From a virus, in the IMG/VR virus record IMGVR_UViG_3300032315_001328, positions 1 to 40,793 of that record: a DNA stretch of 40,793 bases. One strand, 5' to 3'. Each line of letters starts with the position of its first letter. Positions within the stretch are counted from its first letter, which is position 1. Under the pieces are notes generated by a model, which was given only the letters and a program-made list of their open reading frames with translations, had not been told where the DNA came from and did no database searches. Below are positions 24,001-31,688 of this stretch, piece by piece. Both the position numbers and the translations under genes were made by a program.

Positions 24001-26322
24001 AACGATTTTCAAATTGGCTCAATAGTAGTTACAAATCCATCTTCTTCTTTTGGACTAGATGCGGTGAATGGAAATTATTATTTTAGAGCTTATGGAATAA
24101 ATAGTTATGGGTATATTTCAAATGGTTATCTTGCTGGATCCCCTAATCCTATAACTTTTTCAAATGCAAATTTAAATGATGCTACAAATTTTATTACATT
24201 AAGTAATTTTCAATATTCAACAACCCTTGATAGCTTAAGTGGTGTAAGTTCAAATTTACTTACTGCAAATAAGTTTAGAGATTATGGAATAAATTTAGCT
24301 TGGAGAATTAATAATTTATATCCTTTATTAAAAACTTGGAAAGCAAAAGATCTTGAATTTAGAATTGATTATATAACTGGTACTTTTTCTGAAAATAATA
24401 TCTATACATCTACATTTACTGGATTTGCTGAAAACAATGGGGCAAATATAAGTTATTCGGTATATCCAAATAATACAAACAATAGTGGATTGAATTTTTT
24501 TGCTACTTTACCAATTAACAGTTTTTATATAGCTATAGATTCTCGAACAGGCGCAGCAGGAAAATGGACATCTCAATCAACTCCAGCTTCTAATAGATTT
24601 ACAAATGCAGATGGTTATTTAGTAGGATATTTTCAAAATGATAATGTATCTTTTGATCTTAAACCTCCTTTAGATGGTGATTATAGTATTAATGTAGGTC
24701 TTACTGCAGATAATAATTTTAATTTATCTACTCCAGGATTAAAAGCTTTATACCCTGATATTAGGGGCGGTTTTGTATTTTATAGTGAAACAAAAGAAAG
24801 CATGCTTCAAGAAGCGAATATCACTTCAATCATAAATCAAGCTTTATCAGACGAAACTAAAAGTTGGGTAGCAGAATTATATAGTAGTGGAGTTCAAGTC
24901 AGAGAAATGTACATGGGAACAGATGATGTATTTTCAACTAATTCATCTTTTTCTAATAATGGAAATCCTATTAAAAGTGGTTACGTTAACATAAAGCCTT
25001 ACGATACATTAATTAATGAATGGTTCACATTTACTGGATATGACAGAGATTATACATTTTTAGATCAAGATCCATTTTTTAGATTTCCAAATCCAGGAAA
25101 TCAAGTGCCTTTAGATAGAGTAAGATTGAATAGAAAATTAACAAATCAAATTTTAGCATTAAGTTGGGCTACTAATGGACCAATTGGAGTAACTGGCACA
25201 TTAAGTAATGTTTTAAATACTGCGGAAGTTCTAGCGATGAGTGGTTATTTGCAAACGGGGATAGATACAGTCAGTGGAAATTTAATTTCCTTAAGTGGTG
25301 ACGCAGTTCTTAAATATGGTAATCAAACTATTTCTGGAATCAAAACTTTTGCAACTGGAATAAATATTATTAATAGTGGTAATCCACAAAATTTAAAAGT
25401 ATTCAATAAAACTGGCACAAATACTGGAGAGTATGGTATTTTTGGTTGGGAAAATAATAACTTACTAATTGGTACGCAACAAACTAATTCTGGTATTTTA
25501 AGAGATATTAATTTAACTGGTGCAAATATTAATATTAATCCTAGTGGTACTTTAAGTATTTTTAATTCTGGAGTATTTTCACTTTCGGGTGCTTCTGGAG
25601 TGAAATTACCAAGTAATCCACTTTCAATTATAGGAAGTGGCAATACTTATGTTCAAGTTAATATTCAAAACGCTGCAACTGGAAGTAATGCTACCGCAGA
25701 TTTAGTTATCACTGCTAATAATGGAACAGACTCAAGTAATTACATTAATCTTGGAATAAATAATAGTGGATATAACGATGGTGGATTTACAAATGGAACT
25801 GGTTTTGATGGTTACTTATTTATTGATGGCGGAAATTTGGATATTGGAACAAGAACACCTGGAAGATTTATAGAATTTCATGCTGGAGGCACAAATCAAA
25901 ATAATACCGTAGCAAGAATAAATTCTTCTGGACTTGATATTGTTAGTGGTAATTTAACCGTAAGCGGAAGTGGTATATTTACTTCTGGAATAGATTTAAA
26001 AAATTCAAAAATAATAAATGCTGCGCCAGACCTTTTAAATGTTTCTACTCATTTTAATATTACTGGAACACAAAACGCAAGAATGATACTTGCAAATTCA
26101 GCCACATTAATTACGGGTACAATAGTAAGTGGAAATGTTACAGGATTTAACGCTTCAATAATTCAAATTGGAGCAGGACAAATTCAAATCACTGGTTCTG
26201 GAGTGGGAGTATTAATTAATAGTTATAATAATCAATATAAAACAGCAGGACAATATGCTGGAATTTCACTACTCCATACAGGAAATAATGGATATTTAAT
26301 GTACGGAAATACAGCTGCATGA
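21025..26322 (+). CDS. Lambda J-like tip and receptor-binding protein with an N-terminal Hint insertion
   Basis: This 1765-residue protein begins with a 16-residue lead (ending IKGAG), a 130-residue Hint domain (Cys17 to Asn146), KGGRS and 13 consecutive prolines. The J domain then starts at HTPVEAEEG..CEGPIEGLVSG. Conserved J landmarks follow: YNGDWDG, NPAWCYYDLLTNSRYGLGKY, DVDKWNLYQIARYCD, GLEPRFTCN, and ITAFGCTSRGQAYR followed by NPGDVI. Fibronectin-like and strand-rich domains occupy the middle. From about residue 1390 it turns into a fibre-like part (GNQTISGIKTFATGI, repeated SGN and NSG turns) suited to a beta-helical receptor-binding shaft. It lacks a Shine-Dalgarno and starts 3 bases after the I-like stop. 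If the Hint domain splices, GAG and KGG would join into a J-typical Gly-rich start. Confidence 0.9.
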   Translation: MSKKYILPNELIKGAGCFVAGTKIYTPFGYKNIEDIKIGDSVFCFDKDLSIKISTVENVFIHNNEKVIDVFFKDKKIRTTPNHPFLNQNNEFIEIANFTTDDLIVDRFGERIKIDHIEIINNDSTVYNFTVEKYNTYIAEDIFVHNKGGRSPPPPPPPPPPPPPHTPVEAEEGVVVEGAKKLSRTETEVSDLVCEGPIEGLVSGSYSYNGTLGNVGWTTANFASYAGSNPQLRSVYWKQVPLIDDAGNFNYTSINFRADYGTQTTANFLQSNLNNLTPTNTYDSLPYASRTLNINEPLRYGSDFKKVIDLRSKNVNKIIVAIKIDSLYDQQNDPNLDRADYPGGYKQSTTVGDIRDRTITYNFKIKKLSYNSSSGFSENLVINRDDSSTGKVTSGFLHRFDFDVSSFYNINTEESSFLGWRVEITRTSAESKVINLRDVASIATITEIFAEKFIYPKVAMFKSLFTTEYFSQVPPRAYDVRLLKVKIPSNYDPIRKTYNGDWDGQFSDVSHQFLPVGLYWTDNPAWCYYDLLTNSRYGLGKYIKNYDVDKWNLYQIARYCDTLVSDGYSIGGLEPRFTCNTVINDFSDAFTLVNDFASIFRGLSYYANGLIYATADMPKEASTLFTNSSVENGEFIYSSSSRKVRNTVAVVRWNDMSNFAKPTIEYAEDPEGLRKYGVRKIEITAFGCTSRGQAYRIGKWALASEQYETETVNFTVGYDALYLNPGDVIKIQDSNRTVDRLGGRILGIKTTPSSHEFILDQPYSDLTGYLNGVSAARYKFNILTPTHKTTGTTFNDFLTGYQRSEIQTGLFSINNISGISGYNPTPDRAITRLTCNKLFDTTNYALTTGTVWTIEQTGSAGNFYLTPETELFKVISITENESHKFNINAIEYNPSKYSSIESGISLSEAPVVDPGSTTILDAGTPSSFNLTSYTNQLRISGVIGAQTQPTSGPGARETTYWKIFAKTGSDFNAGDLTTVFYNNQGNSIQAPKNDFQIGSIVVTNPSSSFGLDAVNGNYYFRAYGINSYGYISNGYLAGSPNPITFSNANLNDATNFITLSNFQYSTTLDSLSGVSSNLLTANKFRDYGINLAWRINNLYPLLKTWKAKDLEFRIDYITGTFSENNIYTSTFTGFAENNGANISYSVYPNNTNNSGLNFFATLPINSFYIAIDSRTGAAGKWTSQSTPASNRFTNADGYLVGYFQNDNVSFDLKPPLDGDYSINVGLTADNNFNLSTPGLKALYPDIRGGFVFYSETKESMLQEANITSIINQALSDETKSWVAELYSSGVQVREMYMGTDDVFSTNSSFSNNGNPIKSGYVNIKPYDTLINEWFTFTGYDRDYTFLDQDPFFRFPNPGNQVPLDRVRLNRKLTNQILALSWATNGPIGVTGTLSNVLNTAEVLAMSGYLQTGIDTVSGNLISLSGDAVLKYGNQTISGIKTFATGINIINSGNPQNLKVFNKTGTNTGEYGIFGWENNNLLIGTQQTNSGILRDINLTGANININPSGTLSIFNSGVFSLSGASGVKLPSNPLSIIGSGNTYVQVNIQNAATGSNATADLVITANNGTDSSNYINLGINNSGYNDGGFTNGTGFDGYLFIDGGNLDIGTRTPGRFIEFHAGGTNQNNTVARINSSGLDIVSGNLTVSGSGIFTSGIDLKNSKIINAAPDLLNVSTHFNITGTQNARMILANSATLITGTIVSGNVTGFNASIIQIGAGQIQITGSGVGVLINSYNNQYKTAGQYAGISLLHTGNNGYLMYGNTAA
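21073..21462 (+). other. Hint (intein-like / BIL) domain coding segment
   Basis: The segment encodes Cys17 to Asn146. Block A reads CFVAGTKIYTPFGYKNIEDI with the nucleophilic Cys at its first position. Block B is TTPNHPF, containing the TxxH motif (Thr80, His83). The C-terminal block is YNTYIAEDIFVHN, ending in the His-Asn pair. No homing endonuclease is present. The residue after Asn146 is Lys, not Cys, Ser or Thr, so canonical splicing chemistry is missing its last nucleophile; bacterial intein-like domains with variable +1 residues can still cleave or splice inefficiently. Confidence 0.88.
21478..21516 (+). repeat. Run of 13 proline codons after the Hint domain
   Basis: Thirteen proline codons in a row, using CCT, CCA and CCG in mixed order, follow RS directly after the Hint domain. 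The mixed codon use shows that the proline tract, rather than a simple DNA repeat, has been kept. Polyproline is known to slow ribosomes and to need EF-P, so a pause while the Hint domain folds is conceivable. Confidence 0.9.
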
Positions 26323-27176
26323 TAATATTACCATCAGTTTCTTTTGGAATTATAAGCCGTTCAAGTTCTATTTCTGTTGTAACAGAAGCATCAACATATA
26401 TTGCTGCTGTTGAGGCTGCTGATGGTCAATCATTAGAGTCTTCAGTAAAAACAGCTATTAATAATTTTATAGATGGATGCAAAAGCGATGGAATATGGGA
26501 TGCTATAAAAAGTTGTTGCATACTTGCTGGCGCAAGAACTTTAAATGGCGCTCTTGTGCCCTTAAAAGGAACTGCTCCAACTAGCTTTTTTTTTACATCT
26601 TCTGATTATAGTAGAAGCACTGGTCTTTTAAGTGATGGTACTACTAAGTATTTAAATAGTAATAGAGCTCATAATACAGATCCTCAAAATAATTTTCATT
26701 TATCAGTATATCATCATAGTAATACTATTCCGCTAAATGCTACTTATTATTATCTTATTGGGGCAAGATCACCAACAACTTGTTTGTCCCATATTGCTTT
26801 CTTTAAAGGTACTTCTGGAGCATTGGGAATGGGTGCGGGCGCTAGAACCAGTCAAAGCCAAATTTTCACTCCTTATGGAACTTCTTCTCATGTAGCAGGT
26901 ATCTATGGTGTTACAAAAAATAGCACTTCTCAACATACTCTGCATTATCCACTTACTACTTCTCCAGCATCATCAAGCTTTACATTTTCTAGTGTAGCAA
27001 GTGTAACTCCAGATGCAACAACAAATTATTTAGTTTTTGGTCGGGCCAATCTAAGTAATAGCCTTAGTGAAGGTGCGCCAGCAAGAATAGCTTTTTATTC
27101 TATAGGAGAATACTTGGATATGACTTTGTTGAAAGCTAGAGTGAATACTCTGATATCTGCACTTTCTGGATTATAA
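26319..27176 (+). CDS. Putative tail adhesin with concanavalin-like domain
   Basis: This 285-residue protein begins at an ATGA overlap with the J-like stop. An N-terminal helical section has YIAAVEAADGQSLE, a gap, then AINNFIDGCKSDGIWDAI. It continues as CCILAGARTLNGALVPLKG and a strand-rich domain (TGLLSDGTTKYLNSNR, DPQNNFHLSVY, YLIGARS, IAFYSIGEYLD). From memory this layout is common near the end of tail modules in many phages and looks like a lectin-like jelly roll that could bind host surface sugars. The final helix contains the DMTLLKARVNTLISAL pattern. It is the last gene of the late arm. Function is inferred from fold pattern and position. Confidence 0.6.
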   Translation: MIILPSVSFGIISRSSSISVVTEASTYIAAVEAADGQSLESSVKTAINNFIDGCKSDGIWDAIKSCCILAGARTLNGALVPLKGTAPTSFFFTSSDYSRSTGLLSDGTTKYLNSNRAHNTDPQNNFHLSVYHHSNTIPLNATYYYLIGARSPTTCLSHIAFFKGTSGALGMGAGARTSQSQIFTPYGTSSHVAGIYGVTKNSTSQHTLHYPLTTSPASSSFTFSSVASVTPDATTNYLVFGRANLSNSLSEGAPARIAFYSIGEYLDMTLLKARVNTLISALSGL

Positions 27177-27177
27177 A

Positions 27178-27987
27178 TTATTTCTTAATTTTTTTAATTC
27201 TATCAATCAGCTCAAAAATTTTAGACTTTTGAATATCTTGAACGGAGCTTAAACTTTCTGCTCCTTCGAACTTTTCTTTTACAAGTTTTTCTTTTAGATA
27301 TTCAAATGATACGCCTTTATCTTTCATAACTTTTTCAAGTAGTACTTGAGGAGAAGTTGGATTTTCATTTGATGAAACCGCTTCTTCTAAAAGTTTAGCA
27401 TCTCCAAGTTCTTCTTGAGACACAATGTTAATCTTTAGGAAATTACGCACACATCTTACGAATGCCCTATTCTCTGCAATCGCTGCTAAAAAGAATCTAG
27501 CAAAACTCTTTGTATTATTTAAAGTGGCATCAGCAAGAGCTTCAAACTCGATAACTCTGCCACTTGTTTCATAATTAGGAATCCATGTAATTTTACAAGA
27601 TGTAGCAAAGTAATTTTCACTAGCTGCAACTACTTTATATTCAACGCTAGTATAACCTCTAATTTGAGCAAGTTCTTTTATGCCACCTAAAAGAATAAGT
27701 AAATCCTTATCTTCTAATTTAGATACGTCTGTTTCTTGAGTTTTTTGTCTATTTGGTACAAGATATTCTTGTTTAACCATTTTACGCCAATTAATTGTTG
27801 CATCATCATTATATACGTAATTGATATTTTTATCTTCAATTAACCCATACTTATTTCTGGTAATAAGTTTTGGTGGGACTACTTCTAGTACTGGTTCATT
27901 AACCAATTGCGGAATAATATTCGTATCAAAAAGCGCCGAACTTCCAATAGAAGAGGTTTGATCTTGTTGTTTAATTTTTGGGCTCAT
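27178..27987 (-). CDS. Possible ssDNA-annealing or recombination protein
   Basis: This 269-residue protein has a disordered N-terminal third. A compact domain (about residues 95-200) follows: LLGGIKELAQIRGYTSVEY, strands around KITWIPNYETSGRVIEFEALADA, then a helix rich in small residues (FARFFLAAIAENRAFVRC) followed by VRNFLKIN. The strand block followed by an Ala/Arg helix recalls the Rad52-type annealing core, but the match is weak and by eye. A Lys-rich C-terminus follows. It is the last gene of the replication arm and has its own promoter, with the ATG 8 bases after the -10 box. Its company of helicase, primase, polymerase and ssDNA-binding genes supports a DNA transaction role. It could equally be an uncharacterised phage family. 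Confidence 0.5.
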   Translation of the reverse strand: MSPKIKQQDQTSSIGSSALFDTNIIPQLVNEPVLEVVPPKLITRNKYGLIEDKNINYVYNDDATINWRKMVKQEYLVPNRQKTQETDVSKLEDKDLLILLGGIKELAQIRGYTSVEYKVVAASENYFATSCKITWIPNYETSGRVIEFEALADATLNNTKSFARFFLAAIAENRAFVRCVRNFLKINIVSQEELGDAKLLEEAVSSNENPTSPQVLLEKVMKDKGVSFEYLKEKLVKEKFEGAESLSSVQDIQKSKIFELIDRIKKIKK

Positions 27988-27995
27988 TATTAGTA

Positions 27996-28024
27996 ATGAT
28001 AGTCTATTTATATAAACTAGTCAA
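27996..28024 (-). promoter_or_regulatory. Promoter TTGACT-17-TATCAT before the annealing-like gene
   Basis: On the minus strand TTGACT (28024-28019) and TATCAT (28001-27996) are separated by exactly 17 bases. The ATG at 27987 begins 8 bases after the -10 box, giving a leader of about two bases. The -35 box overlaps the stop codon of the upstream glycosyltransferase gene. The same two hexamers and the same 8-base gap occur before the helicase gene. Confidence 0.65.
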
Positions 28025-29171
28025 CTAAAAAAGCATAATTTTCTGCATATTTCCAAAATGTATCTGTGTCAATTATCTCTTGGATATTTTCATTAAAATC
28101 TTTAATAGGTAAATCTTTTTCTACAGCAGCTTCGCTCATGTATAACTTATTATCACTTAATATAAAACGATTACTTTTGTAGTATTTACCTTTAACATTA
28201 AAATCTTTTTTAGTCTTGGTTTGAGCTTTTATAATTAAACCTAAATCCATATAATTTATTTTAATTTTATCAATCTCTTCTTGCTCTAAATCGGACATTA
28301 GCCCATATTGGATATTCAAACTTTTTAATAATTTAATAAAGTTTGGATTATTGTCTTTGTCTATTTTATAGATGATTTGAACAATGTTTGCTCTATACTT
28401 TTTGATTATCTCTTCTGATATACTTTTTTCTGTTACGATAATACATTTATTTTGCGCTAATTCTGTTTCCAATACAATTTCACTAAAATGTAAATCCATT
28501 CTAACTATAATATGAGGAACATTAAATGCCTGAGTGTTAACTATCATTGTTGGCAACATCTCTATAGTTTTAGTATTAAAATTTAATCCAATGTTTGTAA
28601 ATTTATATTTTACATTAGGCTTGATATCTAATTTATTGAGAATAGCTTCTGCAATTTTATCTGGTTTAATTTCGTTAATTAATTTGGGTTGTTCTTGAGC
28701 AGCGTAAGATGGCTTACCTTTTTCAAATCCTTCAATAAGAACAATGTCCTGATCTTTACTCCAATAAGGCTTATTTTGAGCAGCATAGATATTACCATAT
28801 AAAGCTACAGTTTTCTTATTTAAATAAGAGGCTAGTTGAATACCAAAGTTATTAGAACCTGCGTATAATTGAGCATTTTTAATTAAATATGCTTTTTGAT
28901 TATATGTCTCGCCAATAACTGTATAAGCATTTAGTAATTTTAGATCATTTTGCGCACAAGTTTGTAGTATTTTAATATTAGCTTTATTTAATTCTGGAAG
29001 AATAAGATTAACTACTTCTTGCCAGTAATCGTAATTTTTAGCTGGGGCTTTGTTATCGTTTGTGTCTAATATAATGTATTTATCAAAATTTAATGGATAA
29101 TATTTTTCATAAATATATGGTCTATTGATTTTAACTCCACAAGATGTTGCAAATGATTCTAAAGTATGCAT
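28017..29171 (-). CDS. GT9-like glycosyltransferase C-terminal half with extra domain
   Basis: Residues about 20-180 of this 384-residue protein look like the C-terminal Rossmann half of a GT9 heptosyltransferase-type enzyme. Visible are YIILDTNDNKAP, NIKILQTCAQND, and the hallmark AGSNNFGIQLASYLNKKTVA with ALYGN, matching the nucleotide-sugar loop of GT9. Residues about 190-384 form an unrecognised domain. The expected N-terminal GT9 half is absent here but is present at the end of the preceding gene, whose stop lies 8 bases upstream in another frame. There is no Shine-Dalgarno; a weak TTGAAT-17-TAATAT pair lies just upstream. It probably works with the upstream protein to decorate virion or host sugars. 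Confidence 0.65.
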   Translation of the reverse strand: MHTLESFATSCGVKINRPYIYEKYYPLNFDKYIILDTNDNKAPAKNYDYWQEVVNLILPELNKANIKILQTCAQNDLKLLNAYTVIGETYNQKAYLIKNAQLYAGSNNFGIQLASYLNKKTVALYGNIYAAQNKPYWSKDQDIVLIEGFEKGKPSYAAQEQPKLINEIKPDKIAEAILNKLDIKPNVKYKFTNIGLNFNTKTIEMLPTMIVNTQAFNVPHIIVRMDLHFSEIVLETELAQNKCIIVTEKSISEEIIKKYRANIVQIIYKIDKDNNPNFIKLLKSLNIQYGLMSDLEQEEIDKIKINYMDLGLIIKAQTKTKKDFNVKGKYYKSNRFILSDNKLYMSEAAVEKDLPIKDFNENIQEIIDTDTFWKYAENYAFLVD

Positions 29172-29179
29172 AATATATA

Positions 29180-31102
29180 TTAAAAATTCTTAATATCAAA
29201 TTCAATTTTATCTTTAGCATTATGTAAATAGTTTAATATTTTTTGTGTTCCAACGTAGGGCAAAAATGCTATATCGAAATAACCTTCGTGATCTTTATTG
29301 CCTTCACACCAAATTTGATTTTCCATTTGTGGAACAAAAGGTATTACTTTATGAATATTAGGATTGCCATCTAATATTTCGAAAAATTCATTTTTTGTGG
29401 CAACATATAAATTATGGTTTGGATAAAGATTTTTAATAGAAGGAAATAGACTAGTACTTAAGAATACGTCTGATTCTTCTTGTGGAATAACGTATAATAT
29501 TCTTTTACCTTTATCATTTTTGTCTAAAAGATCTTCAAAATTGACTTTTTTATTTTTTTGATTCTCTTGCCAAGCTACTTGTCTAAAATAGTTTTCAATC
29601 TCTTCTCGTTTTTTGCCTTTTCCTAATTCTTGCATCCAGTATTTATGGCCATCGTCGTTTTCGTCTACATCTGGTCTTTTTAAGATATTAGCATATAAAC
29701 ATTTTAACCATTCAGAATCATTATCTATTTTAGGAACATTGAAAAGTGGATCTTGGTCTTCTGCTTGAATTGAGAAATTTTTATAATCTATATACTCTGC
29801 AGAATCAATAAAATCTTCAAATTTTTTGCCAATAACCTCAGAAGAGTAATTATTTATAGTCCATTCTCTTGCGGCTTTTCCCATTTCTATTCTTTTTTGA
29901 ATAGGCATTTTCCAAACCTTTTGAAGTTGTTTTGCGATAGAACTTGGTATTGTAGAAGCTTTTCTAAATTCAGTTCCATGCTCTCTGTATTCCGACCAAT
30001 CTAAAGCTAGAGAATTAGCTTCTTCGTAACACATTTCTTCACCGCAACTATAATTCGTAACTAAAGTGATTAGCTCTGTGAGCTTTGCTTCTTGAATAGG
30101 TATCTCTTGTCCTCCACTTGTAAATGGATGACAATATACATCCATTAAATTGTAAACTTCATTAAGTTGAGCCTCTGATACTCCAAGTCCAACATTTGTT
30201 GTAATCTGCGCTTTTTGTGCTCCACAAAATTTACAATCTAACTCTTGTCCTGTAAAATTTTTAATTTCATAATTTCCGCAAACTTTACATACATAAGTTG
30301 TTAAAATTTCGCTCTTTGGGATTCCATATTCATCTGCTAATTTATATATATTCCAACCCTCAGACCAATGAGTATGCAACAATAAATATGTATTTTTTAC
30401 TTCTGGATTTCTGGCTTTCCATAGAGCGTAACCTTCTAATAAATTTGGTACGCTTTTTCTAAGTTGATTTCTAAAAACAAATCCAATAATAAAGGCATTC
30501 GGAGAAATGTTATTTTTAATTCTTAAATCCCTTCTTTCGTCTTGTGATAATTTATAAAAACTATTAACGTCAATAGGGCCGTGCATTGTATCTATATGCT
30601 TATGTCCAATTTCATGTAGAGCTTTTGTCGCAAAATCGCTCCAAATCCAATAATGTTTTAATTTTGGAGCGCAAGCTACAGCTGTAGGTAGGATAGGTAA
30701 AGAATCTAAAGTTGTCCAAATTGAAGATTTAATTTTTTTGAACCAAGGTTTAGATATGCTATAATCTACCCCCCAAATATCCTGCGCAGCAATATAAACA
30801 TCTGGCTTTTCTTGCTCTATAACTTTATCTATGTAATATGAGCCATAACTAGCCATTCTAGCTTGGTTTGGATCTTTATTTAATTGTTCTATTTCTGCTT
30901 GAGAATTTGGAAGAGCACCTAAAGATTTCCAAGGGGTCTTTAATAAATCTGGATTTCCTTCTTGCATACCGCAGCAATAATGCACGATATCATACTTACC
31001 AGTTTTATATAAATAAGTTAATAAAGATTTAGAAACTCTACCAAAACCTGTTTTGGCTAAAGCAAAATCTGAATGATATAAAAATTTCTTTTTTCTAGAC
31101 AT
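29180..31102 (-). CDS. GT4-like glycosyltransferase with zinc ribbon, DUF4214 and GT9-N segments
   Basis: Starting at the ATG at 31102 (TAATG overlap with the upstream stop), the protein has 640 residues; the TTG at 31108 adds two. Residues 5-440 resemble a GT4 glycosyltransferase: FLYHSDFALAKTGFGRVSKS, NAFIIGFVFRNQLRKSVPNL, and SGGQEIPIQEAKLTE as donor-site motif. Inside it Cys272, Cys275, Cys290 and Cys293 form a CxxC..CxxC zinc ribbon. Residues about 464-515 fit DUF4214 (LYANILKRPDV, then GHKYWMQELGKG). Residues 531-640 look like the N-terminal Rossmann half of a GT9 enzyme (RILYVIPQEESDVFLSTSL). The chain stops where GT9 should continue, and the remainder is the next gene. A role in glycosylating phage or host components is likely. 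Confidence 0.75.
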   Translation of the reverse strand: MSRKKKFLYHSDFALAKTGFGRVSKSLLTYLYKTGKYDIVHYCCGMQEGNPDLLKTPWKSLGALPNSQAEIEQLNKDPNQARMASYGSYYIDKVIEQEKPDVYIAAQDIWGVDYSISKPWFKKIKSSIWTTLDSLPILPTAVACAPKLKHYWIWSDFATKALHEIGHKHIDTMHGPIDVNSFYKLSQDERRDLRIKNNISPNAFIIGFVFRNQLRKSVPNLLEGYALWKARNPEVKNTYLLLHTHWSEGWNIYKLADEYGIPKSEILTTYVCKVCGNYEIKNFTGQELDCKFCGAQKAQITTNVGLGVSEAQLNEVYNLMDVYCHPFTSGGQEIPIQEAKLTELITLVTNYSCGEEMCYEEANSLALDWSEYREHGTEFRKASTIPSSIAKQLQKVWKMPIQKRIEMGKAAREWTINNYSSEVIGKKFEDFIDSAEYIDYKNFSIQAEDQDPLFNVPKIDNDSEWLKCLYANILKRPDVDENDDGHKYWMQELGKGKKREEIENYFRQVAWQENQKNKKVNFEDLLDKNDKGKRILYVIPQEESDVFLSTSLFPSIKNLYPNHNLYVATKNEFFEILDGNPNIHKVIPFVPQMENQIWCEGNKDHEGYFDIAFLPYVGTQKILNYLHNAKDKIEFDIKNF

Positions 31103-31653
31103 TACCAAAGTTCGCCATCATTATCAGTTTTGGCATCGTTTTGATTTTCGTCATTATCTTCTTTTTTAGAGTTTTTAAGTTTTTTAATTGTTTCTATTCT
31201 TTGACATTCAAAAACGGAATCTAATGCATAAGATAAAAATTGCTTTAGCAAGCGAGCCTCATTAAAATAAAAACCAATTAAATATGATTGTTTATTTTCA
31301 CTATTTTGTTTATCTGTTTTAGATACCATATAAGAGAATCCAACTTGTTTATCTTCTCTAATATATGGAGATAATTTAATTTGTGTAGATTGTTTTTCTG
31401 ATGTGTGATATGCAGAAAATTCGGTATTTCTTTCAAGAGCGTCTAAAAGACCAGCAGCTTCTGTTAAAGAAAACTTGATCTTAACACTTTTGTTTGGATT
31501 ATTTTGATTTTCAGAAAATGAGCCAATTTTCTTAACTTCATTCCAAGAAGATTGTTTAATTAATGAGCTCCAAATAGAAGCATCTTTTGAATTTACTGTA
31601 AAACTGCAAGCGGTTCCAGTATTTTTACTATTAGGTTTGTAGAATGATATCAT
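31102..31653 (-). CDS. Putative single-stranded DNA-binding protein
   Basis: This 183-residue protein has an N-terminal strand-rich domain, with TACSFTVNSKDASIW, KSVKIKFSLTEAAGLLDAL, and ERNTEFSAYHTS followed by IKLSPYI. A helix (LLKQFLSYALDSV) and a disordered acidic tail rich in Asn, Asp and Glu follow, ending in GELW. A beta domain with an acidic tail closed by a hydrophobic residue is the design of ssDNA-binding proteins (bacterial SSB and T7 gp2.5). The fold might be Whirly- or PC4-like. It has its own near-consensus promoter and the ATG is placed for a leaderless mRNA. The helicase in the same arm ends in the similar peptide NDGELL. Confidence 0.5.
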   Translation of the reverse strand: MISFYKPNSKNTGTACSFTVNSKDASIWSSLIKQSSWNEVKKIGSFSENQNNPNKSVKIKFSLTEAAGLLDALERNTEFSAYHTSEKQSTQIKLSPYIREDKQVGFSYMVSKTDKQNSENKQSYLIGFYFNEARLLKQFLSYALDSVFECQRIETIKKLKNSKKEDNDENQNDAKTDNDGELW

Positions 31654-31659
31654 ATAGTG

Positions 31660-31688
31660 ATGATATATTATGTTTAATAAAATGTCAA
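31660..31688 (-). promoter_or_regulatory. Promoter TTGACA-17-TATCAT before the ssDNA-binding-like gene
   Basis: On the minus strand TTGACA (31688-31683) is a perfect -35 box and TATCAT (31665-31660) a 5 of 6 -10 box, with a 17-base spacer. The ATG at 31653 begins 6 bases after the -10 box, so a transcript starting at the usual +7 distance would begin with the A of the start codon. The -35 box overlaps the stop codon of the polymerase gene. Confidence 0.75.

Noticed and set aside
27176-27215. Terminator between the convergent arms
   Set aside because: The T-rich stretch lacks any GC stem or convincing hairpin.
29177-29205. Promoter TTGAAT-17-TAATAT before the GT9-like gene
   Set aside because: Both boxes match the consensus at only four of six positions in very AT-rich DNA, so a chance match is likely; it is mentioned in the gene entry but not called.
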